Source of the DNA: Cedecea neteri
GTDB lineage: Bacteria > Pseudomonadota > Gammaproteobacteria > Enterobacterales > Enterobacteriaceae
Length of the DNA stretch: 64,000 nucleotides
Direction: 5' to 3'
NCBI RefSeq assembly: GCF_000757825.1
Contig: NZ_CP009451.1
Span: 4,340,001-4,404,000, forward strand
Numbering within the stretch: the first letter of the stretch is position 1; every line of letters starts with the position of its first letter. Of the stretch, positions 43,527 to 51,082 are shown piece after piece. The notes under the pieces were generated by a model. It did no database searches, was not told where the DNA came from, and was given only the letters and a program-made list of their open reading frames with translations. Position numbers and translations under genes: made by a program.

Positions 43527-44966
43527 TTAACCGACCAGGTATTGCGCGTATTCAAACAGCGCTTTCAACAACGCCAGTTTCTCTTTATCACCTTCATGCT
43601 GGTTATACAGCGTTTCCAGCTCAAGGGCGTAGGCCTGCAGGGCTTCCTGAGAAAGCACATCGCGGCGGTGCTGCAGCCAGCGGTTTTGCTCTTCTTCGCT
43701 TAACGTGCCCGGCCAGTTGCGCGCCCGGTAGTTAAACAGCAGCTGCTCGATACGCTTATCGGCAAAGGTGATATCCAGCGCCGGTAGATTCTGCGGGTCA
43801 GTTTCCAGCACGATGCGCATTGCGGCGCGGTCAGCATCGCTGAAGAAACCGTTGTAAAGCTGGGCATCAACGTTATCGGAAGGCACAAATGGTTCGGCCT
43901 CGGCAAACAGCCTCACCACTTTTTCACGAACTTCCGGATGCTCACGCAGCACTTTCAGGTTATCAAGGCAGCGCTGGCGGTTTATGCCGAGGCGCTCGGC
44001 ATCTTCCGGCCGCAGCGTGTTGGCGACGGCAAGTACCGGGCACTTATTCAGATGCACCAGCTTGATCGGCACCGCGGCGTTATCCCCCAGCTCGGATTTT
44101 GGCGTATACAGGCGGTCGCGCAGGGTGCCGGCGTCCAGCTCCAGTAGCGGGGAAATATCCCCGGCCAGGTCCACCATAATCACGGCATTGCGGTTATCGG
44201 GATGCCAGGCCAGCGGCGCTATCCAGCTGGTATTGCCGCGCTGTGCACCGAACATGCCGGACACGTGAACCAGCGGCTTCATCAGCGGGATATCAATCAG
44301 CGTCTGTAGTTTTTGCTTCGAGCGGTGGCTGTAGAGATAGTCAAACAGGCGCGGCTGACGTGTTTTAACCAGCTGCGCCATGGCGATGGTCGCATAGACG
44401 TCTGACATGGCATCGTGTGCGTTGGCGTGTTCAATGCCGTTAGCCTTCGTCAGGTGCTCAAGACGGAAGCTTGGCAGCCCGTCTTCGTTTTCCGGCCAGA
44501 CGATACCTTCCGGGCGAAGGGCGTAGCAGGCGCGCATCACGTCGAGTAAATCCCAGCGGGAATTATCGTTCTGCCAGCTCCAGGCGTAAGGATCGTAGAA
44601 GTTGCGGTAGAAGATATTACGTGTCACTTCATCGTCGAAGCGCACGTTGTTGTAGCCCACCACGCAGGTCTTCGGCACGGTAAAAATACCGTGAATACGC
44701 TTTGCAAAATCCGCTTCGTTTTCGCCACGCGCCAGCGCCTGCTGAGGCGTTATGCCGGTAATCATCACGGCTTCTGGCTGAGGCAGGTAGTCATCCGCAG
44801 GCTTGCAGTAAAACACTTCCGGATCGCCAATAACGTTAAATTCGCCGTCGGTGCGGATGGCGGCAAACTGGGCCGGCCAGTCCAGCGAAGGGCTTTTGCC
44901 GAAGGTCTCGTAATCGTGAAAAAGAAATGTAGCAAGGGGAGCAGAATCAGACACAGAAGTTACCAT
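43527..44966 (-). CDS. sbcB: Exodeoxyribonuclease I SbcB (ExoI)
   Basis: A 3'-5' single-strand DNA exonuclease used in mismatch repair and recombination. The 479-residue protein has the DEDDh catalytic set: D-x-E in FLFHDYETFG near the N terminus, the NNVRFDDEVTRNIFYRN segment near 115, and His/Asp in NAHDAMSDVYA near 183. I chose the ATG at 44966; an in-frame TTG at 44990 would add eight residues and has no better ribosome site. The N-terminal dozen residues are not conserved. Confidence 0.96.
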   Translation of the reverse strand: MVTSVSDSAPLATFLFHDYETFGKSPSLDWPAQFAAIRTDGEFNVIGDPEVFYCKPADDYLPQPEAVMITGITPQQALARGENEADFAKRIHGIFTVPKTCVVGYNNVRFDDEVTRNIFYRNFYDPYAWSWQNDNSRWDLLDVMRACYALRPEGIVWPENEDGLPSFRLEHLTKANGIEHANAHDAMSDVYATIAMAQLVKTRQPRLFDYLYSHRSKQKLQTLIDIPLMKPLVHVSGMFGAQRGNTSWIAPLAWHPDNRNAVIMVDLAGDISPLLELDAGTLRDRLYTPKSELGDNAAVPIKLVHLNKCPVLAVANTLRPEDAERLGINRQRCLDNLKVLREHPEVREKVVRLFAEAEPFVPSDNVDAQLYNGFFSDADRAAMRIVLETDPQNLPALDITFADKRIEQLLFNYRARNWPGTLSEEEQNRWLQHRRDVLSQEALQAYALELETLYNQHEGDKEKLALLKALFEYAQYLVG

Positions 44967-45030
44967 TGAGCTAGTTGTATTCTGGCTCAATGGTAAACCA
45001 TCTGCTGGCTCATCAGAAGGAAAAGCGCGT

Positions 45031-46179
45031 TTAAGATGTGGCCCGCTGGGACTTTAGCCCGACGCGGCTAATCAAGCGTTTACCCAGCGCGATACCGCGT
45101 TTTTCTACCTTGTGGTACAGCACAACTGCAATCAGCCAGACGGCCGGCAGCGCTATCACCGTTACAATCAGGAATCGAATGAGAGAAGGTTGGTGGGCAA
45201 AGGCGGTGTAGCGAACCAGCAGGCCGATGACGGGAATCACAAGCATCAGGTGCAGCAGATACACCGAGTAAGACACGTCCCCGAGGAACAGGCTAAACCG
45301 GCAGGTGAGCAGCCTGCGCGGAGCGTCTGTCATCCGGCTCAGGCGGCTTTCGCCCTGATGCTGCCAGAGCAGCAGCGTCATCCCAACAATCATCACGCAC
45401 TCCGCTGCCAGCCGCAGGTGAGTTTCCGCAATATGCATCTGCCAGGCAATGACGGGGGCGAGCAGCGCCAGCGCGCAATAGCGCAGGTTTCTCTGCATCA
45501 CCGTGTGAGATATCAGCATACCGGCGATAAACAGCGGCAGCTTTATCAGGATCATCGACGGCATCGGGAAGGCGTTGAAGTAGTCCGGAAAGAGCCAGCG
45601 CGCCGCCAGGCAAACGACCATCAGCAGCGCGGCGCTGACCGCAAACCCGTAGCGCATCACCAGCAACATGATGAACGGGAAGAGCAGGTAATACTGCATC
45701 TCAAGCCCAATACTCCAGTCGGGCAATACGGTGCGGAAGGAGTATTCCGGCAGCAGGCCGAAAATAAACGACAGGTGGCTGACAATGTTAGTAACGGAAT
45801 GGTCGGCATAGCGGCTGCTTGCCGTGGCGGTAGTCGGCCAGGCGCTGGCGATTATATCGCGCATTTCGCCAAACCAGCCGCCAAAGAACAGGGCAATTAT
45901 CAGCAGTAAATAATAGAGTGGGGCGATGCGAAAGAAGCGACGCAGCCAGAATACGCGAAATGTGTTGGGGCTATTCCACGGCTCTTTTTCCCGTCGTTCC
46001 TGATAATTTTTTGCCATCAAATAACCGGACAGCAAAATAAATAAATCAACCCCCATGCCCGGATCGTAGAGCACGGGGATGCGGCATTGCACCAGCAAAC
46101 AAATGTGGCCGAGCAGAACCCAGAGCGATGCCAGACCGCGCAGCCCTTCCAGCTCGGGAGACCAGCGTTTACTTTCCAC
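45031..46179 (-). CDS. Membrane acyltransferase, acyltransferase-3 (OafA-like) family
   Basis: A 382-residue polytopic protein with about ten membrane helices. AT3 features are visible: the first-helix catalytic His in LASLWVLLGHICL, the FILLSGYLMAKNY stretch, R-rich FWLRRFFRIAPLYYLLL, and DWSIGLEMQYYLLFP. Such proteins O-acetylate surface polysaccharides, peptidoglycan or glucans using cytoplasmic acyl donors. It sits between sbcB and dacD, where E. coli has other genes, so it looks acquired. It might decorate the O antigen made in this window, but there is no direct evidence for the substrate. Confidence 0.85.
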   Translation of the reverse strand: MESKRWSPELEGLRGLASLWVLLGHICLLVQCRIPVLYDPGMGVDLFILLSGYLMAKNYQERREKEPWNSPNTFRVFWLRRFFRIAPLYYLLLIIALFFGGWFGEMRDIIASAWPTTATASSRYADHSVTNIVSHLSFIFGLLPEYSFRTVLPDWSIGLEMQYYLLFPFIMLLVMRYGFAVSAALLMVVCLAARWLFPDYFNAFPMPSMILIKLPLFIAGMLISHTVMQRNLRYCALALLAPVIAWQMHIAETHLRLAAECVMIVGMTLLLWQHQGESRLSRMTDAPRRLLTCRFSLFLGDVSYSVYLLHLMLVIPVIGLLVRYTAFAHQPSLIRFLIVTVIALPAVWLIAVVLYHKVEKRGIALGKRLISRVGLKSQRATS

Positions 46180-46434
46180 TATAAGATGACCTATATCTGT
46201 ATTTTCTTCGGTCAGAGTAAAAATGAATCAAAGCCGCCACAATCAGAAAGTCGCGCAATCGGGGAATATCAGAATAAACGCAGGGCAACTTTCGGCAGGA
46301 ATATATTCGTACAAATATCATTCATTATTATTACCAAATATGAAATGTCATATTTTCTTGCAATTTAAAGAAGCAAATTAACAAGAACTCCCGTAAAACG
46401 AGCCGCTGTAAATTAAGTCTTTGAGGATATTCCG
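46180..46434. other. Intergenic region between acyltransferase and dacD
   Basis: An AT-rich 255-bp divergent gap, unlike the GC-rich flanks. It holds a 52-codon frame (46223-46381, +) with no ribosome site that I regard as chance. It likely contains promoters for both genes, but none is clear. Confidence 0.35.
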
Positions 46435-47601
46435 TTGAAAACCCGCCTGCTTGTTGCCCTGAGCTTTTTGTCCCTTTCCGTTAACTCCGCGTTTGCTGAT
46501 GATATTTTCCCCCATCAGCCGCAGCCGCCGCAGGTTCAGGCTGGCGCATGGGTGCTGATGGATTACACCACCGGGCAGGTGCTGACCGCAGGTAACGAGC
46601 ACGTCCAGCGTAATCCGGCCAGCCTGACAAAGCTGATGACCGGCTATGTGGTAGACCGCGCTATCGACAGCAAACGTATCACGCCGGACGATGTGGTCAC
46701 GGTGGGGAAAGACGCCTGGGCAAAAGGCAACCCGGTCTTTGATGGCTCATCGCTGATGTTTATTAAACCGGGCGACAGGGTCACCGTACGTGACTTAAGC
46801 CGGGGGCTTATTATTGATTCCGGTAACGATGCCTGCGTCGCGCTGGCAGATTATGTGGCCGGCGGGCAAAAGCAGTTTGTCGGCATGATGAACCACTATG
46901 TCGAGCAGCTTGGCCTGCATGACACCCATTTTGAAACCGTTCACGGCCTGGACGCGCCGGGGCAGCACAGTTCGGCCTATGATCTGGCCGTTCTGTCCCG
47001 CGCTATCATCCACGGCGAGCCGCAGTTCTACCATATGTACAGCGAGCGCAGCCTCACCTGGAACGGCATTACCCAACAGAACCGTAACGGCCTGCTGTGG
47101 GATAAAGCCCTGAACGTTGACGGCCTGAAAACGGGGCATACCGAAAGCGCCGGGTTCAACATTATCGCCTCCAGCGTGCTCGGCCAGCGCCGACTGATTG
47201 CGGTTATTATGGGCGGCCTTAGCTCAAAAGGGCGCGAAGAGCAGGCCCGCAAACTGCTGCACTGGGGGCAGGATAACTTCGACACCGTGCAGGTATTGCA
47301 AAAAGGCAAAGCCATCGGCAGCGAGCACATCTGGTACGGCGATAAGCCAGACATCAGCGTTGGCCCGGATCAGGACGTTTTTCTGGCGCTGCCTAAAGCT
47401 GAAGTCCCCAACATCAAGGCCAAATATGTGTTGAGCAAGCAGGATATGGAGGCGCCGCTGGCAGCCAATGCTCAGGTGGGCGAGATTCAGCTGTTCGATG
47501 GCGACAAGCTTATCTCCCAGTGGCCTCTGGTGAACCTCACGCCGGTAGAGAAAGGCGGGCTGTTTTCACGTCTCGGCGACTTCATCAGCCGTACGCTTTA
47601 A
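46435..47601 (+). CDS. dacD: D-alanyl-D-alanine carboxypeptidase DacD (PBP6b)
   Basis: Periplasmic low-molecular-weight penicillin-binding protein that trims pentapeptide side chains. The 388-residue protein starts with TTG preceded by TGAGGA, has a signal peptide (residues 1-22, ending NSAFA), and the serine-peptidase motifs S-x2-K (PASLTKLMTGY), S-x-N (SGNDACVAL) and KTG (GLKTGHTESAG). A C-terminal amphipathic helix (FSRLGDFISRTL) would anchor it to the membrane. Followed by a strong terminator. Confidence 0.95.
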   Translation: MKTRLLVALSFLSLSVNSAFADDIFPHQPQPPQVQAGAWVLMDYTTGQVLTAGNEHVQRNPASLTKLMTGYVVDRAIDSKRITPDDVVTVGKDAWAKGNPVFDGSSLMFIKPGDRVTVRDLSRGLIIDSGNDACVALADYVAGGQKQFVGMMNHYVEQLGLHDTHFETVHGLDAPGQHSSAYDLAVLSRAIIHGEPQFYHMYSERSLTWNGITQQNRNGLLWDKALNVDGLKTGHTESAGFNIIASSVLGQRRLIAVIMGGLSSKGREEQARKLLHWGQDNFDTVQVLQKGKAIGSEHIWYGDKPDISVGPDQDVFLALPKAEVPNIKAKYVLSKQDMEAPLAANAQVGEIQLFDGDKLISQWPLVNLTPVEKGGLFSRLGDFISRTL

Positions 47602-47620
47602 TCCATTTACCACGCTCTTG

Positions 47621-47647
47621 AGCCGCGCTTCCTGCGCGGCTTTTTTG
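47621..47647 (+). terminator. Rho-independent terminator of dacD
   Basis: Stem AGCCGCGC facing GCGCGGCT with a TTCCT loop and a T run, 20 bp after the stop. Confidence 0.92.
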
Positions 47648-47710
47648 TCCCTGTTTCTTGCGAAACAGCTCCCAAAACTGGCAGCTTGTGCCGACGCCAT
47701 AAACGCTATA

Positions 47711-47726
47711 GTGTATAAACGTACAG
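47711..47726 (+). promoter_or_regulatory. Probable LexA box upstream of sbmC
   Basis: GTGTATAAACGTACAG matches the SOS consensus CTGT-N8-ACAG at 7 of 8 core positions, 29 bp before the sbmC start. E. coli sbmC is a known LexA target, so SOS induction is likely conserved. Confidence 0.7.
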
Positions 47727-47754
47727 TGTATTTATTCATCAGCGTGGAGGCAGT

Positions 47755-48219
47755 ATGACATTTAAAGTTCAGCACGTTCCGGCGCGAAAAGTGGCCGGCT
47801 TTCATCTGGTCGGGCCTTGGGAAACCACGGTTCCGCAGGGTTTTGGTCAGCTGGCGATGTGGGCACAAACCCACAGCCTGAATGGAGAATGGCTGGCTGT
47901 TTACTACGACGATCCCGATGTCGTTCCGGCGGAAAAGCTCCGCGTTGACACCGTGCTCGGCGTTTCTGATGACTTCAAGGTTCCGGCGAACAGCGAAGGC
48001 GTAGTCGTCACGGCTATCGAGGCCGATACCTACGCCATCGGGCACGCCAGGGTGGAAAATGAAGCTTTCCAGCAGGCCTGGGAAAACTTTTTCGACCAGA
48101 TAGAGGCCGACGGCGGCTATCGGTTAACCGGAAAACCCTGCTATGAAATCTACCTGAACGACGGGTCTGCAACCGGCGTATGGGAAATTGATATGTATAT
48201 CCCGGTCGCTAAAGCCTGA
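47755..48219 (+). CDS. sbmC: DNA gyrase inhibitor SbmC (GyrI)
   Basis: A 154-residue GyrI-like domain protein that binds gyrase and protects against the peptide antibiotic microcin B17 and other gyrase poisons. Sequence features of the family are HLVGPWETTVPQGFGQLA and PCYEIYLNDGSATGVWEIDMYIPV. Single gene behind a LexA-type site; GGAGG-like ribosome site at about 47745. The VOC gene begins 12 bp downstream, suggesting co-transcription. Confidence 0.94.
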   Translation: MTFKVQHVPARKVAGFHLVGPWETTVPQGFGQLAMWAQTHSLNGEWLAVYYDDPDVVPAEKLRVDTVLGVSDDFKVPANSEGVVVTAIEADTYAIGHARVENEAFQQAWENFFDQIEADGGYRLTGKPCYEIYLNDGSATGVWEIDMYIPVAKA

Positions 48220-48231
48220 CAGGAGAGAATC

Positions 48232-48666
48232 ATGACGGAAGCTATCGCAGGGTTAAAGGTGTTATTCATTGCCGGTTATGGCCCTGTCCCGCGTGACGTG
48301 GCGGCAAGCGCCGAATTTTATCAGCAGGTGCTTGGCCTGCCGCTGAAGGCTATGGAAGGCAACGAAGACTATCTGGCAACGGAGAACGGCGCGCTGGACG
48401 GCGTGAAACATTTCGCACTCTGGCCGCTGGCTCAGGCGGCACAATCCTGTTTTGGCGTGGGCAGCTGGCCTGAAGACGTTAGTGCGCCACAAAGCTGGGT
48501 GGAGTTTGAAGTGGAAGACGTCGGGCAGGCGACGGCGGTGCTGAAACAGGCAGGCTACAAAATGCTGGTGGATAACCGCCTGGAGCCCTGGGGGCAAACG
48601 GTGTCACGCCTGCTGAGCCCTGAAGGTTTGCTGGTTGGGGTTACGGTCACCCCCTGGCTGCGTTAG
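48232..48666 (+). CDS. VOC (glyoxalase/bleomycin-resistance fold) family protein
   Basis: A 144-residue protein with two beta-alpha-beta-beta-beta units: residues 8-75 include SAEFYQQVLGLPLKAMEGNEDYLA and residues 85-142 include WVEFEVEDVGQATAVLKQAGY. The usual metal ligands of glyoxalase I are not clearly kept, so it may be a binding or resistance protein. It follows sbmC by 12 bp and could be part of the SOS-controlled unit. A GGGCGGCA/TGCCGCCC hairpin lies 13 bp after the stop (48680-48698) without a T run. Confidence 0.8.
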   Translation: MTEAIAGLKVLFIAGYGPVPRDVAASAEFYQQVLGLPLKAMEGNEDYLATENGALDGVKHFALWPLAQAAQSCFGVGSWPEDVSAPQSWVEFEVEDVGQATAVLKQAGYKMLVDNRLEPWGQTVSRLLSPEGLLVGVTVTPWLR

Positions 48667-48821
48667 CGTCGGTCAACCTGGGCGGCAGGTTGCCGCCCCA
48701 TTTCTGATATTCAGCAAAGAAACGTGAAATATCCCGCGTAAAAGCCCTGCGCTCCGAGGCTTTATGATTTCTTTATAAGAAAAACGGGTACAATTTCTTT
48801 TTTGTTTCCGGAGAGCCGGGT

Positions 48822-49880
48822 GTGCGTCCCGACAAATCACTGACCCCGTTTGAGATCCGTATTTACCGCAACTATCGCGTTGCCCACGGTATACGCATCG
48901 CCCTTGCTTTTGTGCTGACGTTTGTTCTGGTTCGCCTGCTGCAGATCCCGGAAGGGACCTGGCCGCTGATCACGCTGGTGGTGGTAATGGGGCCTATCTC
49001 CTTTTGGGGAAACGTGGTTCCTCGTGCCTTCCAGCGCATTGGCGGCACCATCTTTGGGGCGGCCATAGGGCTGATAGCCCTCAAGCTTGAGCTTTTCTCT
49101 CTGCCGCTGATGATTATCTGGTGCGGGCTGGCAATGTTCCTGTGCGGCTATCTGGCACTCGGCAAACGCCCATACCAGGCTCTGCTTATCGGCATCACGC
49201 TCTCGGTGGTCGTGGGTGCGCCTCCGGGCGACATGGAGATTGCGCTGTGGCGAAGTGGCGACGTTATTTTTGGCTCTCTTCTGGCAATGTTGTTCACCAG
49301 CGTTTACCCACAGCGCGCGTTTATTCACTGGCGCATCCAGATGGCGACCTTCGTGCAGGCGTTCGGTAAGGTCTATACCGCCGGTTTTTCGCCAAACCTC
49401 GTGGACCGCCCGCGGCTGGAAAAACCGCTGCAGAAGATCCTCAATGACGTTGTTAAAATGCGTGCCTTGATTGGCCCTGCCAGCAAAGAAACCCGCATTC
49501 AGAAGTCAGTTTTTGAAGCCATTCAGACCATCAACCGCAACATGGTCTGTACTCTCGAGCTGCAGATAAACGCCTACTGGGCAACGCGGGCCAGCCATTT
49601 CGTGATGATCAACGCCCATACGCTGCGCGACACGCAGCAGATGACGCAGCGAACGCTGGCGGCCATTGCGAAGGCGCTGCATGAAGGAAATCCTTCGCCA
49701 ATCGCTGCCAACACTGAAAAGCTGAATGAAATCGTTCTGGAACTACGGCAACTGATGGAAGAGGGTAAGGGAAGCGCGCTGCAGGAGACGCCGATTCATG
49801 GCTACGTCTGGCTTAGCCTCGAACTGGCCCGCCAGCTTGAGCTGCTGTCGCATCTTATTTGCCGGGCGCTGCGCAAATAG
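48822..49880 (+). CDS. yeeA: FUSC-family inner-membrane protein YeeA
   Basis: A 352-residue protein of the aromatic acid exporter/FUSC family, the same length as E. coli YeeA. The N-terminal half has about six membrane helices including ITLVVVMGPISFWGNVVPRAF, and ends with PQRAFIHWRIQ, followed by a cytoplasmic helical domain. Starts with GTG behind CCGGAGAG. Transport substrate is unknown. Gene order yeeA-yeeX is conserved. Confidence 0.93.
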   Translation: MRPDKSLTPFEIRIYRNYRVAHGIRIALAFVLTFVLVRLLQIPEGTWPLITLVVVMGPISFWGNVVPRAFQRIGGTIFGAAIGLIALKLELFSLPLMIIWCGLAMFLCGYLALGKRPYQALLIGITLSVVVGAPPGDMEIALWRSGDVIFGSLLAMLFTSVYPQRAFIHWRIQMATFVQAFGKVYTAGFSPNLVDRPRLEKPLQKILNDVVKMRALIGPASKETRIQKSVFEAIQTINRNMVCTLELQINAYWATRASHFVMINAHTLRDTQQMTQRTLAAIAKALHEGNPSPIAANTEKLNEIVLELRQLMEEGKGSALQETPIHGYVWLSLELARQLELLSHLICRALRK

Positions 49881-50054
49881 CGCGCGTAAAGTGCAGAAAT
49901 GACAATGCTTGTTTCGATTCAGCAGAAATTGAGGTTAAGATAGGGCCAGCCCGTCAGTCAGATTGACAAAAAAATTGTCATCGTCAACCGCGACGACTAA
50001 GGTTATGGCGGTTGTCTTAACGAATCCGAGTACCAATTTAGCAGGGGTGTAAAA

Positions 50055-50390
50055 ATGGAAAATATCAAACCTACCTTCCAGGACGTTCTGGAGTTTGTTC
50101 GTCTGTTCCGTCGTAAAAACAAACTGCAGCGTGAAATTCAGGACGTAGAGAAAAAGATCCGTGACAACCAGAAGCGTGTGCTGCTGCTTGATAACCTGAG
50201 CGACTACATCAAGCCGGGCATGAGCATCGAAGCGGTGCAGGGCATTATCGCCAGCATGAAAACCGACTACGAAGACCGCGTGGATGACTACATCATCAAA
50301 AACGCCGAGCTGTCTAAAGAGCGTCGTGAAATCTCTAAGAAGCTGAAAGTGATGGGCGAGCAGAAAGTGGCCGATACCAAAGCTGAATAA
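50055..50390 (+). CDS. yeeX: DUF496 coiled-coil protein YeeX
   Basis: A 111-residue cytoplasmic protein almost entirely helical and highly charged ([23 protein letters not shown], split here as a heptad-rich coiled coil). Nearly identical to E. coli YeeX over its first 100 residues. Molecular role is not established. Strong GCAGGGGTG ribosome site. Its terminator has been duplicated around a repeat element. Confidence 0.95.
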   Translation: MENIKPTFQDVLEFVRLFRRKNKLQREIQDVEKKIRDNQKRVLLLDNLSDYIKPGMSIEAVQGIIASMKTDYEDRVDDYIIKNAELSKERREISKKLKVMGEQKVADTKAE

Positions 50391-50409
50391 CTTCAGTGAA
50401 TCTAAAATA

Positions 50410-50583
50410 ACCGCCTTCATGCGCGGTGGTGAGGCTGCTGACAAAGTTCATTGCTCTAAAAAAGACTGAACCCAGGTCTAATAAAAACAATGAATAATGT
50501 TTTCTGGTTTGCCCCAAACAGTCGAAAACCACGTTTTTCGGCTGTTTGTCATCAATCTGACCGCCTTCATGGGCGGTTTTTTT
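50410..50583 (+). terminator. yeeX terminator, duplicated by an inserted repeat
   Basis: The 18-bp stem-loop ACCGCCTTCATGCGCGGT at 50410-50427 lacks a T-tract; its near-identical copy ACCGCCTTCATGGGCGGT at 50560-50577 (17 of 18) is followed by T7. The repeat element lies between them. The T run overlaps the stop codon of the convergent ArsR-family gene. Confidence 0.83.
50428..50559. mobile_element. Terminator-nested repeat element, copy 2 (MITE-like)
   Basis: Second copy of the element seen at 32290, same orientation relative to the upstream gene. It contains the TGCTGACAAAG and TTTGTCATCA ends, the TTCATTG/CAATGAA pair and the AAACAGTCGAAAAC/GTTTTTCGGCTGTTT hairpin, differing from copy 1 at about six of 124 positions. 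Flanking direct repeats are again 18 bp and are the host terminator hairpin. No coding frame is credible. Confidence 0.8.
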
Positions 50584-50890
50584 ATGCCTCGTTCACCATA
50601 ACCCGCAGTAAGGTTTCCAGCAGGCCGGGAAACCGTGCGTCCAGATCTTCACGCCTCAACGAAATCAGATTCTCACGTCCCTGAGGGCGCTGCCAAATTA
50701 CGCCGCTATCGCGCAATACGCGCCAGTGGTGGGTCATGGTCGACTTCGCTACGTCCTGACGCAAAGCGCCGCAGGTGAGTTCTTCGCCACCGGCGAGCGA
50801 TTTAACAATCCCCAGTCGCAGCGGGTTACCCAGCGCAAAAAGGACATTTTCAAGGCGGATTTGTTCTCGTTCGGGATGGTTGGCGATCAT
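50582..50890 (-). CDS. ArsR-family winged-helix regulator
   Basis: A 102-residue single-domain regulator. LENVLFALGNPLRLGIVKSLAG (residues 13-34) and the recognition region ELTCGALRQDVAKSTMTHHWRVLRDSGVI are typical of ArsR/SmtB proteins. Only one cysteine is present, so classical metal sensing through a Cys cluster is unlikely. It is divergent from the extra EF-G gene with 192 bp between; a perfect inverted repeat there is a candidate operator. Probably represses itself and the EF-G gene (inference). Confidence 0.85.
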   Translation of the reverse strand: MIANHPEREQIRLENVLFALGNPLRLGIVKSLAGGEELTCGALRQDVAKSTMTHHWRVLRDSGVIWQRPQGRENLISLRREDLDARFPGLLETLLRVMVNEA

Positions 50891-50998
50891 ACTCTTCCTG
50901 TATCGGCGGTTACGGCAAGGCGGCCGGCTACTATAACAAACTTGCCGGACTTCGACTGTATCGAGATTAACGATAGCTCAAATTGTTCGAATATACTC

Positions 50999-51010
50999 GT
51001 ACAGTTGTAC
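50999..51010. promoter_or_regulatory. Candidate operator in the arsR-type/fusA2 divergent region
   Basis: GTACA-GT-TGTAC is a perfect 12-bp inverted repeat, 73 bp before the EF-G start, overlapping possible promoter elements (TTGTTC at 50983, TACTAT at 51008; spacing is long). It is the best palindrome in the gap and thus a candidate site for the ArsR-type regulator. Confidence 0.4.
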
Positions 51011-51082
51011 TATGATGATGGCGAACAAATTGGGCGGCCATCCTGGCCGTCTCTTAACAGTCAAAAAGACTAAGGACACATC

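Noticed and set aside
46223..46381. 52-codon + strand frame upstream of dacD
   Set aside because: No ribosome site; AT-rich intergenic sequence; ends abruptly in non-conserved sequence and no family recognised.
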